Assembly: GCA_963765875.1 (NCBI GenBank)
Contig: CAVXYK010000027.1
Coordinates: forward strand, 48,024-112,023
Reading direction: 5' to 3'
Origin: JAWKOK01 sp963765875
Lineage (GTDB): Bacteria; Chloroflexota; Anaerolineae; Caldilineales; Caldilineaceae
DNA: 64,000 nt
The notes beneath the pieces are model-generated. The model had not been told where the DNA came from, ran no database searches, and saw only the letters and a program-made list of their open reading frames with translations. Below are positions 34,784 to 45,761 of the stretch, in pieces (position 1 is the stretch's first letter; each line of letters opens with the position of its first letter). A program made the position numbers and the translations under genes.

Positions 34784-35110
34784 TTGAAGCTCCTATGATG
34801 CTATTTAGGGGAAAATGTGGATAATCTCGATGTCACGTCCACAAAAACGGACGAAGACATCGTCGTGGACACCAGTAATCGTGATGAAATAGTGATGAGG
34901 CAGAAATCGTAGCCATGGGCAAAGCTCAGACGCTGGGTATGAGATGGACAAGCACCTTTGCTCAATTGGCGAACGGAGAAATCTTACAATACCCGCTCTG
35001 GAATGTCAACGACTCAGGCGCCAAAAATCTCGATAGTATTTTTTGCAAAGTGCCGCATTGATATCACGCTGAATAGTAACAGGTGAGGTTCAACAGCGAC
35101 TTTGATAGCG
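34784..35110. other. Intergenic region upstream of the BMP importer operon
   Basis: These 327 bases lie between the lipoprotein start and the cytochrome b561 stop and should carry the importer promoter. A perfect DnaA-box-type nonamer (tgtggataa, 34816-34824, followed by tctc) lies 33 bases upstream of the lipoprotein start. No gene is supported. Confidence 0.5.
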
Positions 35111-35680
35111 TCACTGATTCGTAAACGGCAGCATACGATTGAGGAAGCGATCTCGGTTGATGAATTGATGTTTGAGCACCAATGTCAGGTGACAGAGCCA
35201 GACGACCAAAATAGCATAGGCCGTGAAACGATGAGTCAACTGAGCGATCCCGGCCAATGTCTCATTGACATTGATGATGTTGGGCAGGGGAAAGCGGCCA
35301 AAGAGCAGAACGCCGTAACCGCCGGACATCACATAGATGAAGCCCGAGATAGGCATGAGAAACATACAGATGTAGAGCAATCGCTCGATCCAGTGGGTCG
35401 CACTGCGTTCAAAGGGTGAAAGGGTCGGCGCCCGATCAGGCAGTGGGGCGTTTCGACGCCACATGTAGCGAGCAAAGGCCAAGATCAACAGAAGAATCCC
35501 GATTGTCTTGTGCCAATTGTAGAGCGTGTTCTGACCGTAGAAGCCGAGCGCCGTATCACCATTCTCCATCCGCACCATGTTCATGGCCACAACATATTGG
35601 TAGATGAAGAGTAGGAAAACCGCCCAGTGAAACAATTTGGTGACCGCGCCATAACGCGAAGACGTATTCTTCCATTGCAT
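35111..35680 (-). CDS. Cytochrome b561-family membrane protein
   Basis: The 189-residue protein has four membrane segments with well-placed haem-ligand His residues: KLFHWAVFL (His about 17), YNWHKTIGILL (about 57), SGFIYVMSGGYG between helices 3 and 4, and LTHRFTAYAILVVWLCHLTL (about 148 and 162). This is the bacterial YceJ/CybB type that carries two b haems and takes electrons from quinol, often delivering them to superoxide or to a partner. It is a single gene, preceded by 90 bases and the GH3 gene on the same strand. Confidence 0.9.
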   Translation of the reverse strand: MQWKNTSSRYGAVTKLFHWAVFLLFIYQYVVAMNMVRMENGDTALGFYGQNTLYNWHKTIGILLLILAFARYMWRRNAPLPDRAPTLSPFERSATHWIERLLYICMFLMPISGFIYVMSGGYGVLLFGRFPLPNIINVNETLAGIAQLTHRFTAYAILVVWLCHLTLVLKHQFINRDRFLNRMLPFTNQ

Positions 35681-35769
35681 TGGGAAGCACTCCTGGGAAC
35701 GGTTCTACGTAGCAGGCGCCAACCATACCCTACATTCAGCAGAACATCAACCGTTCACGGAGCATGCGA

Positions 35770-38361
35770 TCATCCGACCCAGGATCGTCCCAAGAGGGCC
35801 TTCTCGACAGACACAGGTCCGTCTATGCCGACAACTGTCAGCGTCGCTTGCATCGGCAGATCTACCGATGATCGTCCAACGTTGAGGTGGAAATCACCAG
35901 GCTCAATGGCGTACCCCATTTCGCCATGGTGGAAGCCGAGCTGTGCACCTGCAAGCTCAAAAGTCACTGTGGCCGTTTGGCCTGGCTCCAAGTTGAGGCG
36001 CTGGAATCCGCGCAGTTCCAGCCGCGGTCGAACTGCGCTGGCCTCCACGTCAGCAACATAGAGTTGCACCACCTCATCACCGGGCTTCTCACCATCGTTG
36101 GTCACATCAACCTGGACGATGACCGTCTCGTCAGCACTGATCTCACTTCGATCCAGACGCAGGTTTGCGTAGTCAAAAGTCGAGTAGCTCAAGCCATGTC
36201 CAAAGGGGTAGAGCGTTTTACCTGCGAAATAACGATAGGTTCGACCGGCCATGTCGTAGTTTTCGAATGGGGGCAGATCCTCGGTGCGATTGTAGAACGT
36301 GATTGGCAGACGACCGCCCGGATTGGCGTCGCCGAAAAGCACATCAGCAATGGCCTGACCTCCAGCCTGTCCGGGATACCAGGCCTGGACGATGGCCGGG
36401 ATATTTTCTGCTGCCCAGGGTATTGCAAGCGCACTGCCACTCATGGAGACGAGAACAATGGGCTTGTCCAACTTGTACAGTTCCTGCAAGAGCGTCATCT
36501 GAGTCGGCGGCAATTCGATGTAGGTGCGGTCGCCGTCAAAGCCCTCGACCACCACTGGAAACTCTTCACCTTCGATGCGCGGCGAAATGCCCAGCGCAGC
36601 CACGATCACGTCGGCCTGCTTCCCCGCGGCCAACGCGGCCCCTAGTTCGTCTTCATCCGGACGGGCCCAGACGAGCCGCACCTGCGGGTCAAGACCCCAA
36701 TTGGCATACTCCAGGCGAACCGTGTAGAGAAGGCCGCTCTCCAGTTTGACCTCAGCCAGACGCAACATCGCATGGTGGACGTCTGAGTGCTCGACAATCA
36801 ACTCGTTGTTGAGCCAGAGCCGGTAGGCGTTGTGGCCGGTGACGCCGATCTGATAGCTGCCCGACGTCGGCGGGATCAGATAACCGGTCCAGCGCACTGA
36901 GAAATGATCGGCCCAGCCGCCTTCCGTGGGTGACGTATCTTTCCAGACGAAGTCGATACCCTGGTCGGTACGCGTGAAGGCCGCCTCGCCGGTCAACTTC
37001 TCATTGGCGTAGTACGCGCCGGCCAACCCGGTCGCGCCGGCTTCGTGGGCCGAAGGACGCAGACAACCGGCGGGGATGGCTTCGATATTGGGCACGCCCG
37101 GAGCCAGCGCACACCCGCGTGCGTGGTAGACCTTGGCGTTGTCGCTCAGCTTGTCTCGAATCCCGGCCAGCAATGTCGCGCCCTGAGAAGGCGTGCCGTT
37201 GTAGTTGCCCAGCAGGACGAGCAGATCGTCGGCGTTGGGACCGATGACGGCCACCGAATCCAAATCGGGTGATAGGGGCAACAGCCCGTCGTTCTTGAGC
37301 AAGACGAGACTCTGTCGCGCGGCCTCCAAGGCAAGCGCTTGGTGTGCGGGCGAGTCGACGATGCTGTAGGGAATCTGCGCGTAGGGTACTTCTTCGGGCG
37401 GATCGAACATGCCGAGGCGGAAGCGGACATCAAGTAATCGTCGCAGCGCATTGTCGATGGTTGCCTCGTCCAGCAGGCCCTCCTCAACAGCCTCCACCAA
37501 CGAATGGAAGACGCAACCGCACTCCAGATCACAGCCGTTATTGACGGCCAACGCCGCAGCCTGGGCCGGCGTCTCCACCACTTTGTGGTCGGCGAAAAAG
37601 TCGGTCACCGCCCAGCAGTCTGAGACCACATGACCCTGGAAGCCCCACTGCTCACGCAGTATCTGCTGCAGCAAGGTCGGGCTGCCGCAACAGACCTCGC
37701 CATTGGTTCGATTGTAAGCACCCATGACCGCTTCGACGCCGCCTTCCTTGACGCAGGCTTCGAACGCAGGCAAATATGTATCCCACAGATCGCGTTCGCT
37801 GACGCGTGCATCGAAACGGTGGCGATCCGCCTCCGGCCCGCTGTGGACGGCATAGTGCTTGGCGCAGGCAGTTGTCTTCAGATGATTTGCATCATCACCC
37901 TGTAGGTTCTTGATAAAGGGCACGGCCATGGCAGAGGTCAAATAAGGATCCTCGCCATAGGTCTCTTGGCCACGCCCCCAACGCGGATCGCGGAAAATGT
38001 TGACATTGGGCGACCAGAAAGTGAGTCCACTGTAGATCTGGCGCTTGCCCAGGCGAATTGCTTCGTGGTGCTTGGCGCGAGCCTCATCGGAGATCGCTGT
38101 GGCGACGCGCCCCAGCAGTTGCGGATTCCACGTGGCGGCCAAACCGATGGCCTGGGGAAAGACCGTGGCCACGCCGGCCCGGCCCAAGCCGTGCAGGGCT
38201 TCGTTCCACCAGTTGTACTCAGGAACGCCCAACCGTTCGATGGCCGGAGAGATGTAGAGCATCTGCGAAGCTTTCTCCTCCAACGTCATCCGGTTGAGCA
38301 GATCATCGACGCGTTTCTCGATGGGGGCTGGGTTATTGGGTGTAGAATCATTACTCGACAT
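35770..38361 (-). CDS. GH3 beta-glucosidase with inserted PA14 domain
   Basis: From the ATG at 38361 (AGGAGA 5 bases upstream) the protein is 863 residues; a longer frame to 38502 lacks a ribosome site. Order: GH3 TIM barrel (LDRIT-like start, TFWSPNVNIFRDPRWGRGQE; KHYAVHSGPEADRHRF; nucleophile Asp in HVVSDCWAV), GH3 C-terminal sandwich, PA14 module in the middle (DHFSVRWTGYLIPPTSGSYQ), then GNARLPITF-like segment GGRLPITFYNRTEDLPPFE and a fibronectin-III-like end. No signal peptide, so it is probably cytoplasmic and cleaves imported beta-glucosides or xylosides. PA14 in this place usually narrows acceptor choice. Confidence 0.94.
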   Translation of the reverse strand: MSSNDSTPNNPAPIEKRVDDLLNRMTLEEKASQMLYISPAIERLGVPEYNWWNEALHGLGRAGVATVFPQAIGLAATWNPQLLGRVATAISDEARAKHHEAIRLGKRQIYSGLTFWSPNVNIFRDPRWGRGQETYGEDPYLTSAMAVPFIKNLQGDDANHLKTTACAKHYAVHSGPEADRHRFDARVSERDLWDTYLPAFEACVKEGGVEAVMGAYNRTNGEVCCGSPTLLQQILREQWGFQGHVVSDCWAVTDFFADHKVVETPAQAAALAVNNGCDLECGCVFHSLVEAVEEGLLDEATIDNALRRLLDVRFRLGMFDPPEEVPYAQIPYSIVDSPAHQALALEAARQSLVLLKNDGLLPLSPDLDSVAVIGPNADDLLVLLGNYNGTPSQGATLLAGIRDKLSDNAKVYHARGCALAPGVPNIEAIPAGCLRPSAHEAGATGLAGAYYANEKLTGEAAFTRTDQGIDFVWKDTSPTEGGWADHFSVRWTGYLIPPTSGSYQIGVTGHNAYRLWLNNELIVEHSDVHHAMLRLAEVKLESGLLYTVRLEYANWGLDPQVRLVWARPDEDELGAALAAGKQADVIVAALGISPRIEGEEFPVVVEGFDGDRTYIELPPTQMTLLQELYKLDKPIVLVSMSGSALAIPWAAENIPAIVQAWYPGQAGGQAIADVLFGDANPGGRLPITFYNRTEDLPPFENYDMAGRTYRYFAGKTLYPFGHGLSYSTFDYANLRLDRSEISADETVIVQVDVTNDGEKPGDEVVQLYVADVEASAVRPRLELRGFQRLNLEPGQTATVTFELAGAQLGFHHGEMGYAIEPGDFHLNVGRSSVDLPMQATLTVVGIDGPVSVEKALLGRSWVG

Positions 38362-38656
38362 GATTTCTCCTGGCAGAGACGAAAAGCGATTGTCAATGGA
38401 ACGCTCGGGGAAACGGCCACATTGTTCCGATAGCTCTGCCTTACTCTTGAATCCGCCATCCACGCGGTCAGTAGCGGAACCAAGACAATCGTCGCAAAGC
38501 AAAGAGCGATCAGTAGACGTATGAGCGTATGAGTTCTGGTCCGATGAAGATGAGCATGTCGAGGCGTAAGACTGAGAGATCGAGATATTCGCAGATTGTG
38601 GGAGTGCGGAGGCGATCTACAATCCCTCAATCCTCTGTCCCTCCTTCACAACTCCT

Positions 38657-39283
38657 CTACTCCCTCCCCACCCCTTTCAATACAGACGGTTCTACCGGCA
38701 CCATCGCCTCGGCCATCAGCGTGGCAACCGGGCCGGGGCCGGACGCGGTTTCGACCACGACCAAATCATCGCCGCCATAGACAGAGACCGTACCAATCGA
38801 TAGCCAACCAGCACGCCCATCAGGATCAAAGACGGCGTAGGAGAGTCCATCAGCGCTCTTGCCCGTGATGGTCACGGTGGCCCCTGCCGGCAGAGAATCG
38901 ATTTGCAACCCACCCGGCGCAATTCGCAACGCCGCACCACCGCGCACTATCCCCAGTGCCGATGGCGTCTGCTGGTACGGTAGAACGACCGCCGTGCGGC
39001 TCATTGCCCCGTTCGAAATTGCACGGCCAGCAGTAGCGCCGGCCCGGGCAATAACAGGCGGCCTGGGCGTCGCCAGAGTGAAGCGTTCAGCATCATCCAC
39101 ATAGACAGGAATCGGCTGATCGGGCACGGTGATATCGGGGGGAATCGCCGTTGGCAGCGCCAAATTCGGTCCGCCACAGGCTGTCAGAGCGAACGACAAA
39201 AAGACTGCCAGACTGATGAAGAGAAGAAATTTTCCACAAAGCGATACAACTGAACAAAGATGATAGCAGTTCTTCGTGTTCAT
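38657..39283 (-). CDS. Lipoprotein with C-terminal SH3-like domain
   Basis: The start is taken at the ATG at 39283: it is followed by a signal peptide and a lipobox (LTAC, about residue 36), and the longer frame is only the antisense of the neighbouring permease gene. The mature part has a Pro/Thr-rich linker, then from about residue 120 an SH3b-like repeat (GAALRIAPGGLQIDSLPAGA; VTITGKSADGLSYAVFDPDG; GWLSI). It would sit on the outer face of the membrane and bind wall or other partners. The ATG and first codons lie inside a CACGAA-type interspersed repeat. It is downstream of the MacB-like permease. Confidence 0.72.
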   Translation of the reverse strand: MNTKNCYHLCSVVSLCGKFLLFISLAVFLSFALTACGGPNLALPTAIPPDITVPDQPIPVYVDDAERFTLATPRPPVIARAGATAGRAISNGAMSRTAVVLPYQQTPSALGIVRGGAALRIAPGGLQIDSLPAGATVTITGKSADGLSYAVFDPDGRAGWLSIGTVSVYGGDDLVVVETASGPGPVATLMAEAMVPVEPSVLKGVGRE

Positions 39284-39341
39284 TCGTGTTCTTCGTGGAT
39301 CAAAAGCTGTTTGGAATCGCCCAGGCTCGAAACGAGAACGT

Positions 39342-41357
<2,016 letters not shown>

Positions 41358-41368
<11 letters not shown>

Positions 41369-42830
41369 CGAAAAGCGCTCCCCGAAGTTGCTCCTCGCTC
41401 GACTGGGTGACCAGCGCAACTTCATCGCCGTCGTCCAGGCCGGACAGGATCTGGCTCTCGCGTTCGTTGCGCAGCCCCAACGTCACCTCCTGCAGGGCGG
41501 GTTTTCCATCCACCACCTTGTATACAAAGGCGCGACCACTGTCTCGATCGCGCTGGATGAAGCGGTTGGGCAACAGAATGACATCGTTGACCTCGGCCGT
41601 GGTGATGATTGCCGTGGCGCTCATGCCCGCACGCAACGGCGCATCGACCGGCTCAGGCTCGACCGTCACGGCGTAGGCGATGACGCCGCCGACATCCTGA
41701 GCCGTGGGAGAGATGGCCGCAACAATGCCGGAGATTTCCACATCGGGCAGGGCGTCAACACGAATGCGCACCGGCTGACCGACTGCCAGTTGACGAACGT
41801 CGATCTCATCTACCAGTACGGTCATGCGGAAGTGGCTGAGATCGGTCAATACAACTGCAGGCAATCCGGTGGGCGCCTGCTCATTGGCCTTGACGTTGAG
41901 CCGGCTCACGATGCCGTCAAAGGCCGCAGTCAGTTGTGCATTGCGCAGATTGTTCTCGGACTGAAGCTGGTTCAACTGAGCCTGCTGCACTTGGGCTTGG
42001 GCGACCCGGACGTCTTCCTCATCGGGACCGTCAAGCAAGGTCTGCAAGTTGTTCTGCGCCGTGATCAGATTGCTCTGGGCCTGGCGGAGCGAGACCTCAC
42101 CCTGTGCGATCTGGTTGAGGGCCGCAGCCACCTCGGCCTGGTTCGCAGTCTGGTCAGTCAACGCAGCCTGGGCCTGGGCGACCTCGAACGCCTGGGTTGC
42201 TTGCTCCAACTGGCTGGCCTGGGGCAGAGTGCCGATATTGGGCAGATTGCGGACCTCATCGTAGGCCCGTTGCGCACGCCTCAGCTCGGCCTCGGCCTGC
42301 ATAACCTGGGCACGATTGACCGTGCGCTCTTCCTCTGACAGACCAACAAACAGTTCTCGATAGGCGGCCTGGGCGCTTGCCAACGAGGCATCGGCCCCGG
42401 CTACCCCGGTCTGAGCGACCTCGACTGCGGCCTGGGCCGCGGCGACATCGTTGTCACTGGGCGGCTTCAAGAGTTTGGCCAATTGAGCGCGGTTGATCTC
42501 CAACGTCGTCTTGGCCTGAGCCACGGCCAATGTCAGATCAACTGTATCCAATTCGGCCAGCAATTGTCCTTGAACCACGGACTGGCCTTCATCAACATAG
42601 ACCTGGTCTACAATACCGGGCGTGCGGAAATTCAGAGAGATTTCGTCCGCAGGCTCAATACTGCCGGTGGCGCTGACAGTGCTGGCGATCGATCCACGAA
42701 TCACCTCAGTCGTCTCGACCCCGGATTCGTTGGCAGCAGTCTGTCTCGGTAGCCAGACACGTTGATAGACAAACCAACCAAGCGTCACAACCAACACCAG
42801 ACTTACCGCTACTATCAAGATTCTACGCAT
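41358..42830 (-). CDS. HlyD/MacA-type membrane fusion protein
   Basis: The 490-residue protein has one N-terminal membrane anchor (residues 5-24), a lipoyl/barrel-sandwich half-motif (GIVDQVYVDEGQSVVQGQLL, about residue 75), then an unusually long helical hairpin (about 105-270) rich in Ala, Gln and Asn, and the second lipoyl half plus beta-barrel (AAFDGIVSRLNVKANEQAPT). The long hairpin (three heptad-rich blocks) is larger than in MacA. It joins the MacB-type ATPase/permease pair into a Gram-positive-style tripartite export unit. First gene of its operon, with DnaA-box-like repeats upstream. Confidence 0.93.
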
Positions 42831-42932
42831 AGCCGATCATTCCCTGACAAGATCTCGATTTCTGTTGCCGAATTATCTGGACAAATGCTCGAACCGGCGA
42901 TTTCTTGCGCAGGTTATGCCCAGAAATCCAAG

Positions 42933-42986
42933 TTATCCACATTCCCACGTCCAGAAATGTGGATAACCAATGTGGATTGTGGATAA
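42933..42986. promoter_or_regulatory. Cluster of three perfect DnaA-box nonamers
   Basis: ttatccaca (42933-42941) and two inverted copies tgtggataa (42958-42966 and 42978-42986) match the DnaA-box consensus TTATNCACA exactly; a fourth near-match (tgtggattg, 42971-42979) overlaps the last. The cluster is in the divergent spacer between the HlyD-type gene and the polyferredoxin-type gene. It could be a DnaA regulatory or titration site; no other origin hallmarks are here. Confidence 0.7.
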
Positions 42987-43114
42987 TCTCCACGATCTGT
43001 GTGCGGTGGAGAGCCATATGCCCAAGGTGATCTATGGTACAATATCGACAGCTTGACCAATATTCAGCCGATGTCGACACGGATATTTACCGGCAGCAAC
43101 AACAGTATTAGTCT

Positions 43115-44010
43115 ATGCCCACTTCCTCTGTTTCGCAACAATCGCCCAGTCGTCTAGACCTCCTGCGAGTCCCTTATCTTGGTTCGATTTTGCTCTGGAA
43201 GCATAGCCGCACCGTTGCCCAAACGGTCGTTTTCGCGATGGTGATGGCCATCATCATTGATGGCCTGCTGGGCAGTCCGTTGGCCGCAAAGAACGTAGCG
43301 ACGGTCTCCGCCTGGGTACACTATCGCGGTTTCGTTGTGTTGGCCCTGCTGCTCTTCGGCAATCTCTTTTGCGCGGCCTGTCCGTTTGTCTTGCCACGTC
43401 GTTTTGCCAAGTGGCTGGGCAAGCCTACCGGGCGCTGGCCCAAGCCCTTGCGCAACAAATGGATGGCCATCACGGCACTGATAGCCATCATCTTTCTCTA
43501 TGAGCTATTCGACCTGTGGGCGAGCCCCTGGTGGACGGCCTGGTTGGCAATCGCCTACTTCGCCGCGGCCTTCGTGCTGGAGGCGCTCTTCACAGGCAGC
43601 AGCTTCTGTAAATACGTCTGCCCGCTGGGGACGTTCAATTTTCTCTACAGCACGGCCAGTCCATCTCAGATCACGGCACAGAATTTTCAGACATGTCGGG
43701 ACTGCGTGGGCCACGAGTGCATCAATGGAAGCTCGACCCAGCAAGGCTGCCAGCTCGAACTATATGTGCCGACCCTCGCCACCAACATGGATTGCACCCT
43801 CTGCCTTGACTGCGCCAAAGCCTGTCCCCATGACAACGTTGCCCTGGTAACCCGACCATACGGGTCTGAGTTGGTGCATCAGACCTGGCCACATCGTCTT
43901 GACCTTGCGCTCCTGGCCATTCTGGCTGCCTTCATGGCGCTGATCAACGCCTTTGCCATGACGCCACCGGCCTATCGGCTAGAAATTAAAATGGCCTCGC
44001 TCTCTGTATA
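43115..44010 (+). CDS. NapH/CcoG-like polyferredoxin membrane protein, N-terminal part (frameshifted)
   Basis: This frame encodes four to five membrane segments, the SSFCKYVCPLGTFNFLYS motif (about residue 165), the Cys-rich CRDCVGHECINGSSTQQGC (about 193) and a ferredoxin-type CTLCLDCAKACPHDN cluster (about 225). It then runs into the palindrome at 43991-44026 and goes off frame; the formal ORF continues to 44290 with Arg/His-rich nonsense. The proper continuation is the frame of 44046-44546. The family passes electrons to membrane reductases or oxidase assembly. The end given here marks where the homologous part stops. Confidence 0.8.
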
Positions 44011-44026
44011 CAGAGAGCGAGGCCAT
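43991..44026. repeat. Perfect 36-base palindrome at a gene-breaking frameshift
   Basis: The bases 43991-44008 (atggcctcgctctctgta) are the exact reverse complement of 44009-44026, without a loop. The palindrome lies exactly where the polyferredoxin-type reading frame changes. Such a structure may be a real element, or an artefact of read fold-back or assembly. Confidence 0.9.
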
Positions 44027-44045
44027 CGTTCTGGGCATCATCTAT

Positions 44046-44546
44046 GTGGTTGGCGTATTGCTCGTGCCGCTTGCCCTGATCTACACAGCGGCCTGGCTTT
44101 CACAGCGGTTCACCGGCGAACGCATCAGATTGAATCGGCTCATCATGCGCTACGCCTACGCATTTGTGCCCCTGGGCTTCGCCATCTGGATCGCGCACTA
44201 TCTCTTCCACTTCATGACCGGCGCAATGACGCTGGTGCCTGCGGTCCAGATATTCTTTGGCGAGACGCTTGGCTGGCCGATACTGGGTGATCCCAATTGG
44301 CAGCTGGCCCAATCAGCCGTTCCGCCCATTCCGTTGATCCAGACCCTTCAGCAGATCATCACATGGGCTGGACTGGCAGCAGCGCTCTACGTCGCATGGT
44401 GGGCCGCAAACAATGCACATCAAAGGCAGCGCCATCGACTGATCGAATGGCTCGTCTGGGCCGCCATACTTGCGCTGCTGGCCGTCGCTGTCGGCGTCGT
44501 CTTCCTATTGCCCATGGAAATGCGCGGCAGCGTCTTGAGCGGATAG
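44046..44546 (+). CDS. NapH/CcoG-like polyferredoxin membrane protein, C-terminal part (frameshifted)
   Basis: The frame opens in the palindrome as YTESEAIVLGIIY and yields about 180 residues with three to four membrane segments (GVLLVPLALIYTAAW; YAFVPLGFAIWIAHYLFHFM; LAVAVGVVFLLP). The GTG at 44046 is only the first start-like codon. It completes the protein begun at 43115; the joined length is about 475 residues. The His residues in WIAHYLFHF could bind haem or be structural. As written, neither half alone forms a complete electron carrier. Confidence 0.72.
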   Translation: MVGVLLVPLALIYTAAWLSQRFTGERIRLNRLIMRYAYAFVPLGFAIWIAHYLFHFMTGAMTLVPAVQIFFGETLGWPILGDPNWQLAQSAVPPIPLIQTLQQIITWAGLAAALYVAWWAANNAHQRQRHRLIEWLVWAAILALLAVAVGVVFLLPMEMRGSVLSG

Positions 44547-44590
44547 GCTCCAGACTTCTAAGCTTCCGACAGAACATGTTTTTCGAATCT

Positions 44591-45487
44591 CTACGCTTCT
44601 GCGCTGACCTCAAAACCGGCCAGATTTTCCAGCGCCTTGACCAACGCATGATTGCCGTCGCCGCCAAGCCCCTGAGCTTCCAGCGTGCGATAAAGGTTGA
44701 AGATCAATGATGTACCGGGGATGGGGACGCCGAATTCGTCGGCGGCGTCGAGCACGAGGCGCAGGTCCTTCTGCTGAAGGTCGATGGTGAAGCCGGGTCG
44801 CCAGTCCCGATCGATGATCTGCGGCGCGCGATTGGTGAACATCCAACTGCCTGCAGCGCCCTTGCTGACGGCGTCGAAGGCCTTCTGCAAGTCCACACCG
44901 CCGGCCTCAGCCAGCATGAGCGCCTCGCACATGGCCAGGCAATTGCCCACCACCAGCACCTGATTGACCAACTTCACGGTCTGCCCTGCGCCGGTCTCGC
45001 CGACATGGGTGATGGTCTTGCCCATGGCCTCGAAGATGGGCATGGCCCGCTCAAACTGGGCGGCATCTCCGCCGACCATAATGCTCAATGTGCCGTTGGC
45101 TGCACCCTCGCTGCCGCCACTTATCGGGGCATCCAGCATGTGCACATCTTTCTCGGCCAGCAGGGCAGCGATCTCCTTGGTCACTTTGGGACTGATGGTG
45201 CTGCAATCGATGACCAGCGACCCAGGTTTGGCTGCTCCAAGGATACCGTTCTCGCCCAACACGACATTTTCAACATCCGGCGTGTCGCTGACGCACACAA
45301 CGGTCACATCGCAATTGGCAGCAACATCGGCTGGACTCTCGCCGGCCTCAGCGCCATCCGCAACCAGCGCATCCATGCGGCTGGCCGTTCGATTCCAGAC
45401 GCGTACATCGAAGCCGGCCTTCAACAGATTGGCCGCCATGCCACGCCCCATGATGCCAAGTCCCACAAATCCTACACGTTCCGCCAT
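44591..45487 (-). CDS. garR: NAD-dependent beta-hydroxyacid dehydrogenase (GarR/MmsB-like)
   Basis: The 298-residue protein has the Rossmann motif GLGIMGRGMAANLLKAGFDV (residues 7-26), the substrate-binding ISGGSEGAANGTLSIMVGG (about 122-140) and the catalytic Lys region GQTVKLVNQVLVVGN (about 168-180, Lys in TVKLVN). The best match by motifs is tartronate-semialdehyde reductase / 2-hydroxy-3-oxopropionate reductase, with 3-hydroxyisobutyrate dehydrogenase as the alternative. It is a single gene in the minus strand, cytoplasmic, and its real substrate cannot be told from sequence. Confidence 0.88.
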   Translation of the reverse strand: MAERVGFVGLGIMGRGMAANLLKAGFDVRVWNRTASRMDALVADGAEAGESPADVAANCDVTVVCVSDTPDVENVVLGENGILGAAKPGSLVIDCSTISPKVTKEIAALLAEKDVHMLDAPISGGSEGAANGTLSIMVGGDAAQFERAMPIFEAMGKTITHVGETGAGQTVKLVNQVLVVGNCLAMCEALMLAEAGGVDLQKAFDAVSKGAAGSWMFTNRAPQIIDRDWRPGFTIDLQQKDLRLVLDAADEFGVPIPGTSLIFNLYRTLEAQGLGGDGNHALVKALENLAGFEVSAEA

Positions 45488-45648
45488 GATTAGCTCCTCC
45501 TAGTCCTTTTTTGATTATCTATGTCGGTGGCGCAGTCAATAGATGAATGCACAATATCAATCATAAGTTGAAGTGTTGAACCTGCCAAACAGAGGGAGCG
45601 GCATCAGCGATCAGCGATCGCGTTCTAACTAGGATTACTCATGAATCC

Positions 45649-45757
45649 ACTGCAAAAAGGGATCTGGACACGAATTTACACGAATCTCCTCTCTGGGGCG
45701 ACGATACAATTCGTGTAAATTCGTGTCCATTCGTGTCAGAAAAGGGCTTTTTGCAGT
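45649..45757. repeat. Interspersed repeat forming a long inverted repeat (ACACGAAT words)
   Basis: Outer arms actgcaaaaag (45649-45659) and ctttttgcagt (45747-45757) and inner 20-base arms ggacacgaatttacacgaat (45666-45685) and 45709-45728 are perfect reverse complements. The repeat ends 5 bases from the L,D-transpeptidase stop. It is related to the CACAGAT-type copies and shares cactgcaaaaagg with 27609. Confidence 0.9.
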
Positions 45758-45761
45758 AGAG

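Noticed and set aside
42831..43114. Chromosome replication origin at the DnaA-box cluster
   Set aside because: Only three boxes, no AT-rich unwinding region, and no dnaA, dnaN or parAB genes nearby.
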